Shown here: positions 9,938-20,906 of the stretch, in pieces
Layout of the letters: each line of letters begins with the position of its first letter
Numbering within the stretch: position 1 is the first letter of the stretch
Assembly: GCA_030512295.1 (NCBI GenBank)
Contig: JAULSR010000005.1
Span: forward strand, 1,302,001 to 1,366,000
Length of the DNA: 64,000 bases
Reading direction: 5' to 3'
Source: Bombardia bombarda
Taxonomy: Eukaryota; Ascomycota; Sordariomycetes; Sordariales; Lasiosphaeriaceae
The notes under the pieces: model-generated
What the model saw: the letters and a program-made list of their open reading frames with translations, nothing else
Databases searched by the model: none
What the model was told of the DNA's origin: nothing
Program-made: the position numbers and the translations under genes

Positions 9938-12256
9938 TGTAGAAGGTTGTGTAGGAATGCGGTGTAGATGAGTAAGAAAATGATCACTTGAGGAGGGGGA
10001 CAAGTCAAAGGTGAGGATATGTGAGGATGATGTAGGTAGGAAGAATCTCAATTCGATGCCTGCGAGTGTGAGAAGGAACAGTTGGATGTCTGAGGAAGAA
10101 GAAAACGAAGAAACTGATCCTAGGAAGTGGAAGAGTTCTCGATTTTGTACCTGCCCAGGCAGCTAGACACCGTGTGGCTCCTCTGGTTTTGCGGGACACA
10201 AGACAGCAAGGTTCAGAGGTGGAAGCTATTGTGAAGAAGCCTTCCTATTGTTCTCCAGAAGTCACCGGGCAGTAACGTGAGACCACTTCAGGCTGAAACC
10301 TCTGACGCAGTTGTTCGCAGCCACAATACGGTCAAGGTTGAAAATCCTAGTGGCTAGAGGTTGGAGAAAGCAACACCTCATTGGCTGGCCATTGGCGGGC
10401 TGGGGCCTCAAAGAATGTGGGCCTTGTATATGGGATGAAGACAGCAGTGTTCGTGGCCGCAAATTGTGCGTGGGGTACAGGCAACTTCCGATGTTTGCTG
10501 GTCTGGAGAGGTAGGTTATGGCGAGCAGTCCCGGTCCCGGTTGTTGCGCTGGATCTCACCCACCTGATTGGACCAAACCGATCCTGCATTAGACGGAGTA
10601 AAAGCAGCCTGGCAGTAGGTTTGTGCGGGAGGAAAAGCTTTTGGGGGTCCCTAGACAAATCCGGGGCCGCGCAAACGCTGATGTGTCAGCAAGGAGGTTT
10701 ATTAGTAGGGAAGGTGTAGCCCAGGCAAGAGCCTTCTTGACTCATCAGGCCATGTCAGTACATGGGCTTGAACTCCAACATTCCATAAAAGAAGACAGAT
10801 GAGGTAACAAACAGAGTTCGTTTGCTTCAAGGCCACTGGGCCACGTAGATCTAGTCCCAGGCTACATGTGAGATCCTGCAATCAGAAAGAAGCTGGCAAT
10901 AGCACAGAATTTATCACCGGATGAACATCAATCAGAAAGCCGATAGATGCCAAGGAGGCAGTGAGGACAGTCTCAAAGTTTCACCAACATGGCCGATCAG
11001 AACAAGGAAAGACGCTTCTTTCCCCCTTAGGAACGACTTCACAAGCCAGAGTCATAACCATGGTTGGATACAGGGCCCTGACGACAGCATTCGTCTCTGC
11101 AGAAAACAGGCTACCAAACTAGCGGGGTGACTGCCATCTGAGAACAATTGCGAGTTACTCGCGACGTGAACGTCGAGTTCCTTCGAGAGCATATGTCAAG
11201 TTCCCCGACGGGCTTCCTTATTTCTGTCTGATCTCAGACGTCCCATCGCTTCCAAAATCAACACGCGTATCAAAGAAAAGCAACACGACTTCGCCGTAGA
11301 CGGTCGGTTCATCGAGGCCGTAGCCCTCGAGCACGTATCATCCAGTTCCACTTGGAAGTCGATGGGAGAAGCATAGCTCCTCAGTCCACCATACCAAACA
11401 CATTCATTTGAGACGACCAAGATCCGTCATGGGAAGGAAATATCGGTGATTTCAGTGTGATATTGACATGGCGAGAGTAGGAGCATAGGTAGGGAGAAGA
11501 AGTTAGCTAGGGTCGCCCAAACACAGGCATGCTCCATACAACGATCATATTAAAGCGGCAAAGCTGGCGAAATTTGCTAGACACTGTCTAAGCAAGGAGA
11601 GAAACAAAGCAGCAGAGACACTGATGGCAGTAACGAACGAACGGACGGGGAAGAAACGCAGGAAGCGCCGGTGTTCATCCCATGTATTTCCCGTCAATGA
11701 CTCAACGAAAGGAAGCTCTGGGATAGACCCCTTATTGTGGAGTGCTATTGTTGACCATGGTTGCCTGGTTGGCTGCCTCGCTTGCAGGCAAACATCAGAC
11801 CAAAAACAACCCCAGCCCCTTTTGGCCGGCCACCAAAAGCCTGACCATCCACGTGACATCGTTGGGAAGTCGTAACCTGCTCCCCGGACCCCAAGGTAAC
11901 GATGCTCGGGGCTGGCTGCGAAGGCAACCACCCCGTGGGCGAGAAGGGAAAAGGTCGTTCGTTCGGGATATCGGAGCCGGACGTCGAATAAAGAGAGAGG
12001 GAGCAGCAGATAAGCAGGTTGGACCTTATTGGTGATGATGATGGGCGGTGCAAGAAGGGGCATGACCTGTTAGACACTGCATATTACAACACACTATCGA
12101 CTTTTTCTTTCTTTCGTTCGGTGACCGGAGACGCACGTAGGAGCACATGCTCGTCGAGTATCGCTCGAACCGACGGTTGTCAAACCTGGATCTGCCGCCG
12201 CCGCCCCCGCACGCCATCCACACTTCTCACACACCACGCAACCACACAGGCACTTG

Positions 12257-12258
<2 letters not shown>

Positions 12259-12288
<30 letters not shown>
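12259..12288. repeat. (CA)15 microsatellite
   Basis: Fifteen uninterrupted CA units, followed by a TACACACA tail. Confidence 0.95.
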
Positions 12289-12293
<5 letters not shown>

Positions 12294-12781
12294 ACAAAAC
12301 AAACTTAGACACAACCCCTAGGACGACAGGTCGACAGGTCGACAGGTCGCGTGCGTCGTCTGGACCAGGCTGCAAGACCATTGTGCCACCATCTCCGCCG
12401 CCCACACGAGAATCGGCGGCGACATGTCATTGGACGCTTGTCCTGACTGACCAGAGAAACCCCGCCCTTTCTTGGCTGGATGGGGAGTAAGTTAAAAAGG
12501 GAGGTTGCGTTGCAGCACACCTACTTGGCAACATCGAGACCGACCCGACCGGGAAATCCATCTCGAGTATCGTGCACGCAGAACAAAGAAATAAGACAAT
12601 CAAGATGAGATGGGGCGCGCGTGCTTGAACCCTGAATGACGCAACAAGGTCAGCTGCTGGGGAGGCGGGAACGGATAGTAGCAGAGATAATGGGAAAAAA
12701 AGCGTTTAGGTCCGTTGTCTAGAAGAGGCACGAGGACCAACCAACCACTAACTTGCCACTACCTGTAACCTGGAGGAAGCA

Positions 12782-12783
<2 letters not shown>

Positions 12784-12820
<37 letters not shown>
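12784..12820. repeat. (GT)18 microsatellite
   Basis: Eighteen GT units plus one G, followed by GTGTGTG-GTGTGTG-GTGTGA variants. Complementary to the CA tract about 500 bp upstream. Confidence 0.95.
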
Positions 12821-12827
<7 letters not shown>

Positions 12828-15800
12828 GTGTGTGGTGTGAGCGGAAGCGACGTGGAGCAGCGCAGCGCGGCATGTCCTATATCGGGATGACGAGAGGAGG
12901 CAGCAGAAGGAATGGGTAAAGGACCACGTTGGATTGATTGGCGCGGGAGGCACAGGCGGGCCTACCTATAGGTACTTGCCTATGTAGGTCCAGTATGTGT
13001 GTGTGTGTGTATCTCGATCCATACTGACATATCTGCAGAGTAGGTAATGTGATGGCTAGTAGTAACACACACTTACTTGGTGGACGGTCAAGCGATGCTA
13101 GCCAGCCAGGGCTCATCACCATCACCACTGCTGTGCATGTCATGTAGCATGGTTCCTATGGATGGACCTTCAGGTTAGGGCGGTCAGCAGCGCGCGTTGC
13201 AGCGTGGTAGTGAATGCCAGGCTCTGTCTGTAAGAAGGCATATAAATAAAGGATGATTTGCGAAGACTGGATGCGAAATGCAAAAAGGGGAGATGATCGG
13301 ACCTCGCTCCTTTCCTGTTGTAGAGCAACGCCCACCATACATGCAACGGCACCAGACGGAAAATTCCATCAGAATATCGTCATCGCCGGCCGTTATTTGC
13401 TGCTGCTGAGGGTCGTAATCCAGGAAGCGCAGTTGTGATCTCCGAGAATGGAGCTGAAGTGAGCCTGCAGTGGTCACTAGTGGCTGTCTTATCATTGAGT
13501 CACATGGCCTGGCGCGTTGCGATAAGAACTTGAACAACTGTGCATTCACTGTGCATCGTATCCGGGGGAAACACGGTGATATTCTTTTTGCAAAATTTAA
13601 CTTCAACTGCTACCCTGGAAGAAAAGCGACTGTGATAATCGAAAATCGGACTGCCAGATCCTCCTTGTTGGTGAATAAGACGGTGAGAGACGAAATCAAT
13701 GTTCTCCCTGACACAATATATAGCCATGTGAACCCCGTGTTTGACTCAGATGTTCTGCTTGGCAGCGATGCAGGTTTCTCATGTCAAAAAAAGTCCCCGA
13801 CCGTTCATCTCAAGATAAGCCCTGGATAGTTATTCAATGTTGCCTCCTTACTATGCATTTGTTATTCCTCTCTTCTTTATTTTCCAACAACGGTCTCATT
13901 AGCAGCGCATTCTCTTATCACCACGGTATACTATGTATGGCTAGGCAAAAGACAGATGAAACACGACTACTGAATAAAACGATCCCTCGACAAAGCGACA
14001 CTATCACGACCAACTTATCCCGTTACGGGATACAGGATACGCATCATCCAATGCATGGATAAGACGGTAGACCACCGGCCGCGCTAGGCCGAAAGCGTAC
14101 GGGCATGAAACATTCGTCTGGGGGGCGGCGCACAAGAGCGTAAGTAAGTTGTAAAAGCCGTCTTCTTTCTGTCCGCATGGGATCCCTTTGGTTGTTGCGG
14201 ATGCCAGCCGTCGTTCCTAGAAGGTTACTCTGAAGGTCGGGACTGCCCGGCTTCTATTACCGAGTGGTCGTCGAAAGAACAGAGGGCATCTCGCTTGTGT
14301 TCGAGCAAAGTGGGTCCATAGCTTGGTAGGTCAACATCGAATGGGGGGAAACGTTAAAGTGGTTGGTTCGTCACAGAAATGAGATCAGATCAGACCGCCA
14401 AACGGTATCGAGCCGGTGCGGAGATAAAAGAAAACGCCGGCAAAACACGCATATTGACGGGCCACCGTCATCGCGCATCACGCATCACACACCACACACA
14501 TCCCGTCTTGGATATTCTGAATAGAAGAGAAGAGAAAAGAAATATCCCGATGGGATGGTGGCTGCTGGTAGGGGGGAGTGAACGAGCCACGGGACGGACG
14601 CATATAGGCAGATGTCAAACTTCCGCGTGTTGTCTTTAGGTAAAATGTCAAAAAATGGAGAATGAAAGCGGATCGATGATCGATGCGCTGCTGCGCATGC
14701 ACTTGCCAGTTGCCACGGCCGCGAATGGCCACCGTCTACGTATGCGTAGGGACGGTTTTCTTTTTTTCTTAAAGAAAAATCGTGGGTCGGTTGACAGATG
14801 TGGCATTCCAAGCGTGACCCCACCCAAGCACAGCTGCAAGGAGGAATCATGCGTGCGAGATGGTGGTTGCATAAGGTGACTTTGATCGCCTCAGCGGGCA
14901 CGCAAGCTTGACAAATCTGCCTTACTTGAATAAGCGATTTCAAGAGGAAAAAAGAATTTGAAAGCTGCCGATTTGTTGGACAGAGTTTTGAAAAGGTTGG
15001 TCCACCGTGAGCTTGAATTTACCTTTGGCACTGGCCGACGCTGGTTGATAGACACTGCCTGTCGAGTAGCCATGGCTCATCATCATGCGGTCAAACACCA
15101 ACCTCGCCGGCTCAGCTCCGATGGGCTGATGGTGTAGATGGCCCTCGATGCCGGAAGACCTGTAGGCTGTGACCTTGATTATACGTACACTGACGGAATC
15201 TTATAGTGTAGCTGTTCTTTGTTTTCGTGTTGCCTGGCTGTCGGCTCATCATGCACTGGCGAGCGGCAAGGTGACAATCGAAGCCCCTTGTTTTCTCATG
15301 GCAGCAAAATATCAAGCGATTTTCTTAGTCTCGAGACGGTTCGGCGGCCAAGCGAGCAGGGGATAGGAGACCGACAGCATGCTCTGGTTCGCCGTCGAAA
15401 ACGCTGAAGATATGTTGCATTGGCCGGCCCCCTGAATGGGTCCCGCATGGGTGCGCTATGTAGGGTGACTGATGATGTGACGCTGAGTGGACGGCATTGG
15501 TGCTTGGTAGGACGGTTCTCTTTTTTAATTTTGGGTTGGTGTTTTCGTCCCCAGTGTTGGCTGACACGGGCTTTATACGCAATTCACTTGGAGTCTGATG
15601 TGCGTAGTAATGACACAGCAACTCTTGTTAGTGTGCCTATGCGAAAACTTCAAGATCTCGAGATACGAATCGATGGTGTGTTTTTTTGCTTGTTTGATTT
15701 TTACCAAGAATCATGACCATATGCCGCTAGATTCTATCGCATATCATAAAAACAAAACGGTCGTGGCTGATCGGCCGGGCCCGTTGAAACGGGAAGGAAG

Positions 15801-17297
15801 CCCCTTTCAATGAATCCCCCGCCGCCTGCCCTAGCAATTGTAAAGGTCCACTCCAGATGGCAGTTCTACAGGGTCGAGCAGCGCGGTTGCCATGGACTCT
15901 CAGAGACTGTCTCGTCCAGCCGAGTGTGGGATGGCGAACTGGTAGCGCCCGCTCTTGGTGGATATGTCATTCGCTCCAGCCTGCCAGTGGTGACTGGCAA
16001 GTGGAATTGGTGGATCCTAGCTTGATTAAGTTTTAAAGGTACCGCACCCAATCTCCAATTGTGGATACTTCCCGAATCTGGAAGTACTAGCTCTCGAGGT
16101 ACTCACCCACTTTTGGCGCTAATGATTTATCGACGATGACCAACACCTTGAAATGGAAAGGCGACTGACAAACTCTGCACTGCAGCCGGGGGTCGATAAG
16201 GCACCAGTCTGATGATATTTGATAATAGATTTGAACAGTCATCATGTCTTGACTGAGCAGTGAGGATGTCTCTTGATAAAATGATGAATACAGAAGATCC
16301 AGTCAGAATTATACGTAGAAGGCAAAGGATAGGAGACGTTCAAAGAAGTTCTGATGGATATGCAGGGTTGCGCGATGAGCCGCTAGGGAAGGAAGAAAAA
16401 AGCAGAAAATACAATTGATCCACAATAGGCTAGGCGGCCCTGACCGCAAAAACCACGGGCTGCATATTTGATGAGCTGATCGACAGAGGATGGAGGCAGC
16501 TACCGGCATGCGAAGTCATACGGCGGACAGCGGGGGCCTGAACAGGGACGCTCTCTTGCTCTCTTGAGCGGGCGTGTCCAGGCGCTGCCGGTACTTCGCA
16601 TTCAAGTAGACGCTAGGCTGATGAGACCCCGAAGACGCACTGGCCAGTGAGGTGCGGCATGGACAGCATAGACCAGGCGGCCAGCGCTGGTGGCTGCAGT
16701 ACATAGAAGCGCATGCCCAAATTATAATCCCTGTCAGAAACGGTTGAAGCAATTTCGTATTCTCATAGCAACTGAAGCCCAAGAGGCCGTCCACGAGCCT
16801 GTCAAGTCGTGAGAAGTGGGTGGTTCTGCAGCGCGCGATTCCGTTTCAGACCCTGCAGCGAGCATGGCGCTTTGCAGACCTCACTGAAGGGCGCACCACA
16901 ACGCCCTGGCGCACCGACCACCCACCGCCCACCGGCCGCGGGTGGCCAGCCTAGACTTAGGTGTTGCATTGAAGGCAACCAGCCTGCCAACCTGCCTGCC
17001 CGCGTGGGAGCTTCGAGTCGAGGGCAGATGGCACCACCGTCTTACCGTTTTCCGCAAACGAAGACTTCCCCAGCGCAATAAGTACCCCCGGCAACCAGCA
17101 CGCGGCTTCCTTCCACTTCCCTTTTCTTCTCCCCCTTCACATCCAGAAGACTTCCTCCTCGCGTGATCTTTTTATCACACCAGAGCCAGCCACATTTTTT
17201 TTTCTTGCGCGCTCTCTCTCTCTCTCTTCAGTGATACCCAATACCCTTTTTCTTTTTTTCTTGCGATACCCAGCTTTTACACATTCACACATCCACA

Positions 17298-19107
17298 ATG
17301 GCCGAGGAACAGAAGCCCGTCGAGGTCCCTAAGGACCTCGTTGCCGCCACCGAGCCCGTCGCCGAGACCAAGCCCGTCGAGGTTGCGCCCGCCACCACTA
17401 CCGAGGCTGAGGCTGCGCCCACTGCCGTCGAGCCTATCGTCGAGGCCGCCGCCGCTCCCGCTGAGGAGGCTAAGAAGGAGGAGGAGGTCAAGCCCGTCGA
17501 CGAGGGCAGCCTCGAACACAAGGGCCAAGGTGCCAACTTCCCCAAGTAAGTTTTCACTACCCATTCATTCGTCATCTATAACCTGGTCGACGTATCGTCG
17601 CTAACACATCGTCAAGGAACCTGATCTACTCCAAGAAGTTCTTCTGGTTCGGATCTGAGCCTGTTGACCTGAAGGCTGCCGCCGGCTTCAAGGCTGACAA
17701 GGCCGTTGATGTCGCCCACCACGTCACTGCCTGGGCTGCCGAGACCGGCAAGGGTCTGCTTTTCTTCAGCGAGAAGACCGACAAGACCCCCCACGGCGTT
17801 GTCCAGCTCGTAAGCAAATTCCAAACACCAGTCACTTAGGCCACAACCATTTTGCTAACCGATTATTCTGCAGGCCGAGGCGTCTGAGCCTGTGACTGAG
17901 GGTACCAACAAGTTCCACTTCACTTCCAAGGGTCATAAGCACACATTCAAGGCTGGCAGTGCTACCGAGCGCGATAGCTGGGTTGCTCAGCTGAAGACTA
18001 AGATTGCCGAGGCAAAGGAGCTTGCTGAGACCATTGCCGAGTCCGAGACATACAAGAACACGCTCGAGAGCCTCAAGCCCGCTCCCGCTAAGAAGGAGGA
18101 GAAGCCCGCGGCCGCCGAGCCGGTCGCCGAGGCTGCTGCCCCTGCCACCACTGAGGAGGCTGTCACTGAGGCTCCTGCTGCTGAGCCCGTTGTTGAGGAG
18201 GCTAAGAAGGAGGAGGAGCCCAAGGAGGAGCCCAAGGCTCGCTCTGCTAGCCGCAAGCGCAACTCCATCTTCAGCAACTTGTCGTTCGGCAAGAAGCCTG
18301 TCGAGGTTGCTCCTGAAGTCAAGGCCACCGAGCCCGAGGCCCCTGTCGCTGAGGCCAGCACCGCCGCCCCTGAGGTCGCCGCTGTTGAGGCTGCTCCTGA
18401 GGTACCCGCTGTCGAGGCTGCCCCTGTTGAGACCGCCGAGGCTGCCGCTCCTGTCGAGGATAAGAAGGAGGAGGCTGCCGAGAAGCCCGCTAACCCCAAG
18501 CGCAGCAGGTAAGAAGACAGTTATCCGTCTCTTGATTTATCCGACTATGTGCTAATATCCATCAAGCATCTTTGGCAGCCTGCCTTTCGGCAAGAAGAAG
18601 GCCCCGGCTCCCGAGGCCGCACCTGTTGAGGAGACGCCTGCTACCACCGAGGCCGTTGCCGAGACTGCCCCTGTGATCCCCGCTGTTGAGACCACCGAGC
18701 CCCTTTCTGCTGAGGTTTCTTCCCCAGCTACTGTCCCCACTGAGACTGTCGAAGCTACCCCTGCTACCAACGGCGAGACCAAGAAGGAGGTGAAGAGCGA
18801 GAAGCGCAAGAGCTCCCATCCCTTCGCCTTTGGCAAGAAGGAGAAGGCCTCGTCCGATGAGGAGGGCGAGAAGCCCAAGTCTCCCTCGCGATTCTCCAAG
18901 TTCCGTGCCACCATCAAGGGCAAGGGCAAGGCTGAGAAGTCTGAGGAGAAGTCTGAGGAGACTGCTCCCATCCCCGAGGCCGAGGCCGCTGCCCCTGTTG
19001 AGGAGGCCCCCAAGGTCGCTGAGCCAGAGGTTACTGCCCCTGTCGTCGAGGAGACCCCCGAGGTCAAGCCCCTCGTCGCCACCCCGGCTGTGACTGCTGC
19101 CGCTTAG
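17298..19107 (+). CDS. PH-domain protein, Glu/Ala/Pro-rich (meu6-like)
   Basis: CDS join(17298..17545,17617..17809,17874..18508,18567..19107), 538 aa. A pleckstrin-homology region spans about residues 70-195 (SLEHKGQGANFPK, KKFFWFGSEPVDL, FHFTSKGHKHTFKA, ERDSWVAQL), ending in the usual C-terminal helix with Trp. This resembles fungal proteins annotated as meiotic expression up-regulated protein 6. The rest is disordered and dominated by EAAP/VEE/KKEE repeats. Three copies of a short basic motif recur: KRNSIFSNLSFGKK (275-288), KRSSIFGSLPFGKK (356-369) and KRKSSHPFAFGKK (438-450). The third intron splits the second motif. The start codon has good context (CACAATGGC) behind a CT-rich leader (17205-17230). 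PH domains bind phosphoinositides or proteins; the partner is unknown. A role at membranes is inferred. Confidence 0.85.
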
Positions 19108-20906
19108 AAGCCGGAGCTGTCTCTTGCTGGACCATCCCTTCGACTCTGATGCGCTCTACACATCAAGTCGGATTCTACAAAAACCAACAAGAAAATAATG
19201 GAGCGAACTTACGAACGACGCTTATCAATGTATACACCATTGAGAGAGGATACGCATACAAAACACCTTCCACGCCAGGTATGGTCGGATCGGGTCTGCA
19301 TTTCAAGATACCCTGCGAGATTGGTTCTTTCTGATACCCTCATTGAGTCGACACGGCACGGATCGCATGCATTGCTCCCTTGGCCATTTGCCGGCCCCAT
19401 CAGGGACAGCTGCGGTTCACCGCCACGACTCTTTTTTGCTGTACTGCGTTGCATTGTTTGATATTAGTTTTTTTCCCCCCTGGGACTGAGTTGTCTTGAT
19501 TCCCCTTGCGCGTTTCTCTTTTTACTGCTTTTATGCGTCGCGCGCGCTGAAATCTCTCACTATACATGATGCTGTATTTCGGTGTTTTTTGATACCCAAA
19601 GTATACCCGGCAATGAAGGAACAGTCGTTAGGCCTTGGCCACCTGAATAGGAAGATCTGGTTGACGCGGCAGTGTCTCGGCGGAGGAGAGAGGGTTGATA
19701 CAGAAAACGGAATTGTCAAAGAAAATATGAAGATAATAATACACAAAAAAAAGACATGATGGAGAGAGGAGGAGGAGGAGGAGGGGAAGAAAGCAGGTGG
19801 AGATGGGATCAGTCAGTCGTGTGCGCTCTGACTAACTTGGGTTGCCACCTAGGGCAGACCGGGTGTCATGATGTCGCCTTTCTAATAGCTAATAATATAC
19901 CTCTTGCGTGCTGAGTTCGCCTATAAATGATTCTTTGATGCGTGGGTGAACAATGTTGAGGTGACTTGGGAAGAGTGCGAAATTGGGATGGCAATTCTTT
20001 TCCAAGGTGTGTTGCTCATATAAGGTTGGCTCCGTCATCGCCCATTCGGGTGGACATGCCATCGTCATCACTGGTCATCAGCATCCTTCGGTTTCGTTCG
20101 AGTGCTTCTCCGTCCGAGAGGACGCCCCCCGTCTCTAAATTTCGTACCAGATATCTCAGCAATATCCATCTACCAACACGCCGCTCCCATCGCCTCGTTC
20201 ATTCAGCCCATTTTATGACATTTGCCATTTAGTTATTAAAAAAAGGGTGGTATGCTCTCCCGTTCCCTGTTCCTCCTTTCCTCCAGTCTACCTCTTCGGG
20301 TTTATAGTCCCCAATTCCTCCCACAAGGAAAAAAGCGAAGGATAAAAATAAATGTGGCATGTATAAGTACTACCACGCACATGGTACCTTATACACTTCG
20401 TTTCGCGATGATATATATATATATATGCTCTCTATCTTCCTACTCGCAGGTCCGTTGCTACCATTACTTCCTCCCTGTCCGGACCCCTTTCCTCTCTCCA
20501 AACAACGTTATGTTATGCAGCATCAAACCAAGCCAAGCCTATCTACCGTGTACGCACGACGCCAGAATCCAGAATCCCCAATCAACAGACACCACACACA
20601 ATATTTCTGCTGCTCGCATATGCATTCACCTTCCTTTTCGGCGCATTCCACAAATATTGCCGCCACAAGCAAGGAAAAAAAGGAAGAAACAAAAAGGGCG
20701 GATAAAAATAGAACTGCCGAGGCAACGTAGGTGCATGGAGTTTGTGAACCACCGATTTTGTTTAGGATCGTCGATTCGGCGCAGCGTTACACAATCGCTC
20801 ATAGCATGTGAACAGATGTGTAGGTGTGTGTGTGTGTATGTGTTTTTATGTTTAGAAAGTAAGTGTGTAAAGGGGAGGCTGGATTACCACCTTTTTATCT
20901 GAGGGG
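19108..20906. other. Convergent interval, no gene
   Basis: 1.8 kb between convergent stop codons. A 216-codon plus-strand frame (20252-20902) is low complexity and antisense to the kinase 3' end, so it was not called. A short (TA)n at about 20412-20424 and A/T-rich UTR-like sequence are present. Confidence 0.5.

Larger units (their letters stand above)
9938..17297. other. 7.4-kb gene-free interval
   Basis: Both flanking genes start at its edges (divergent), so it holds two promoters. No spliced or unspliced gene could be supported: open frames up to 172 codons (11545-12063, minus) have no domain, no repeat structure and no partner exons. It contains a (CA)15 tract at 12259-12288, a (GT)18 tract at 12784-12820, and the palindrome TACCTATAGGTA at 12962-12973. 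No transposon ends or long repeats are seen. Long upstream regions like this often serve developmentally regulated genes or encode lncRNAs; that is conjecture here. Confidence 0.5.

Noticed and set aside
11196..11400. Possible relic coding segment (plus-strand frame containing RRPIASKINTRIKEKQHDF)
   Set aside because: About 65 codons without start codon or neighbouring exons; too short to distinguish from chance.
11545..12063. 172-codon minus-strand frame in the 7.4-kb interval
   Set aside because: It has an ATG, but composition is non-protein-like (Arg/Pro/Trp scatter), there are no motifs and no splice partners.
20252..20902. 216-codon plus-strand frame antisense to the kinase 3' end
   Set aside because: Low-complexity Cys/Tyr/Lys-rich translation in AT-rich UTR sequence; likely chance.
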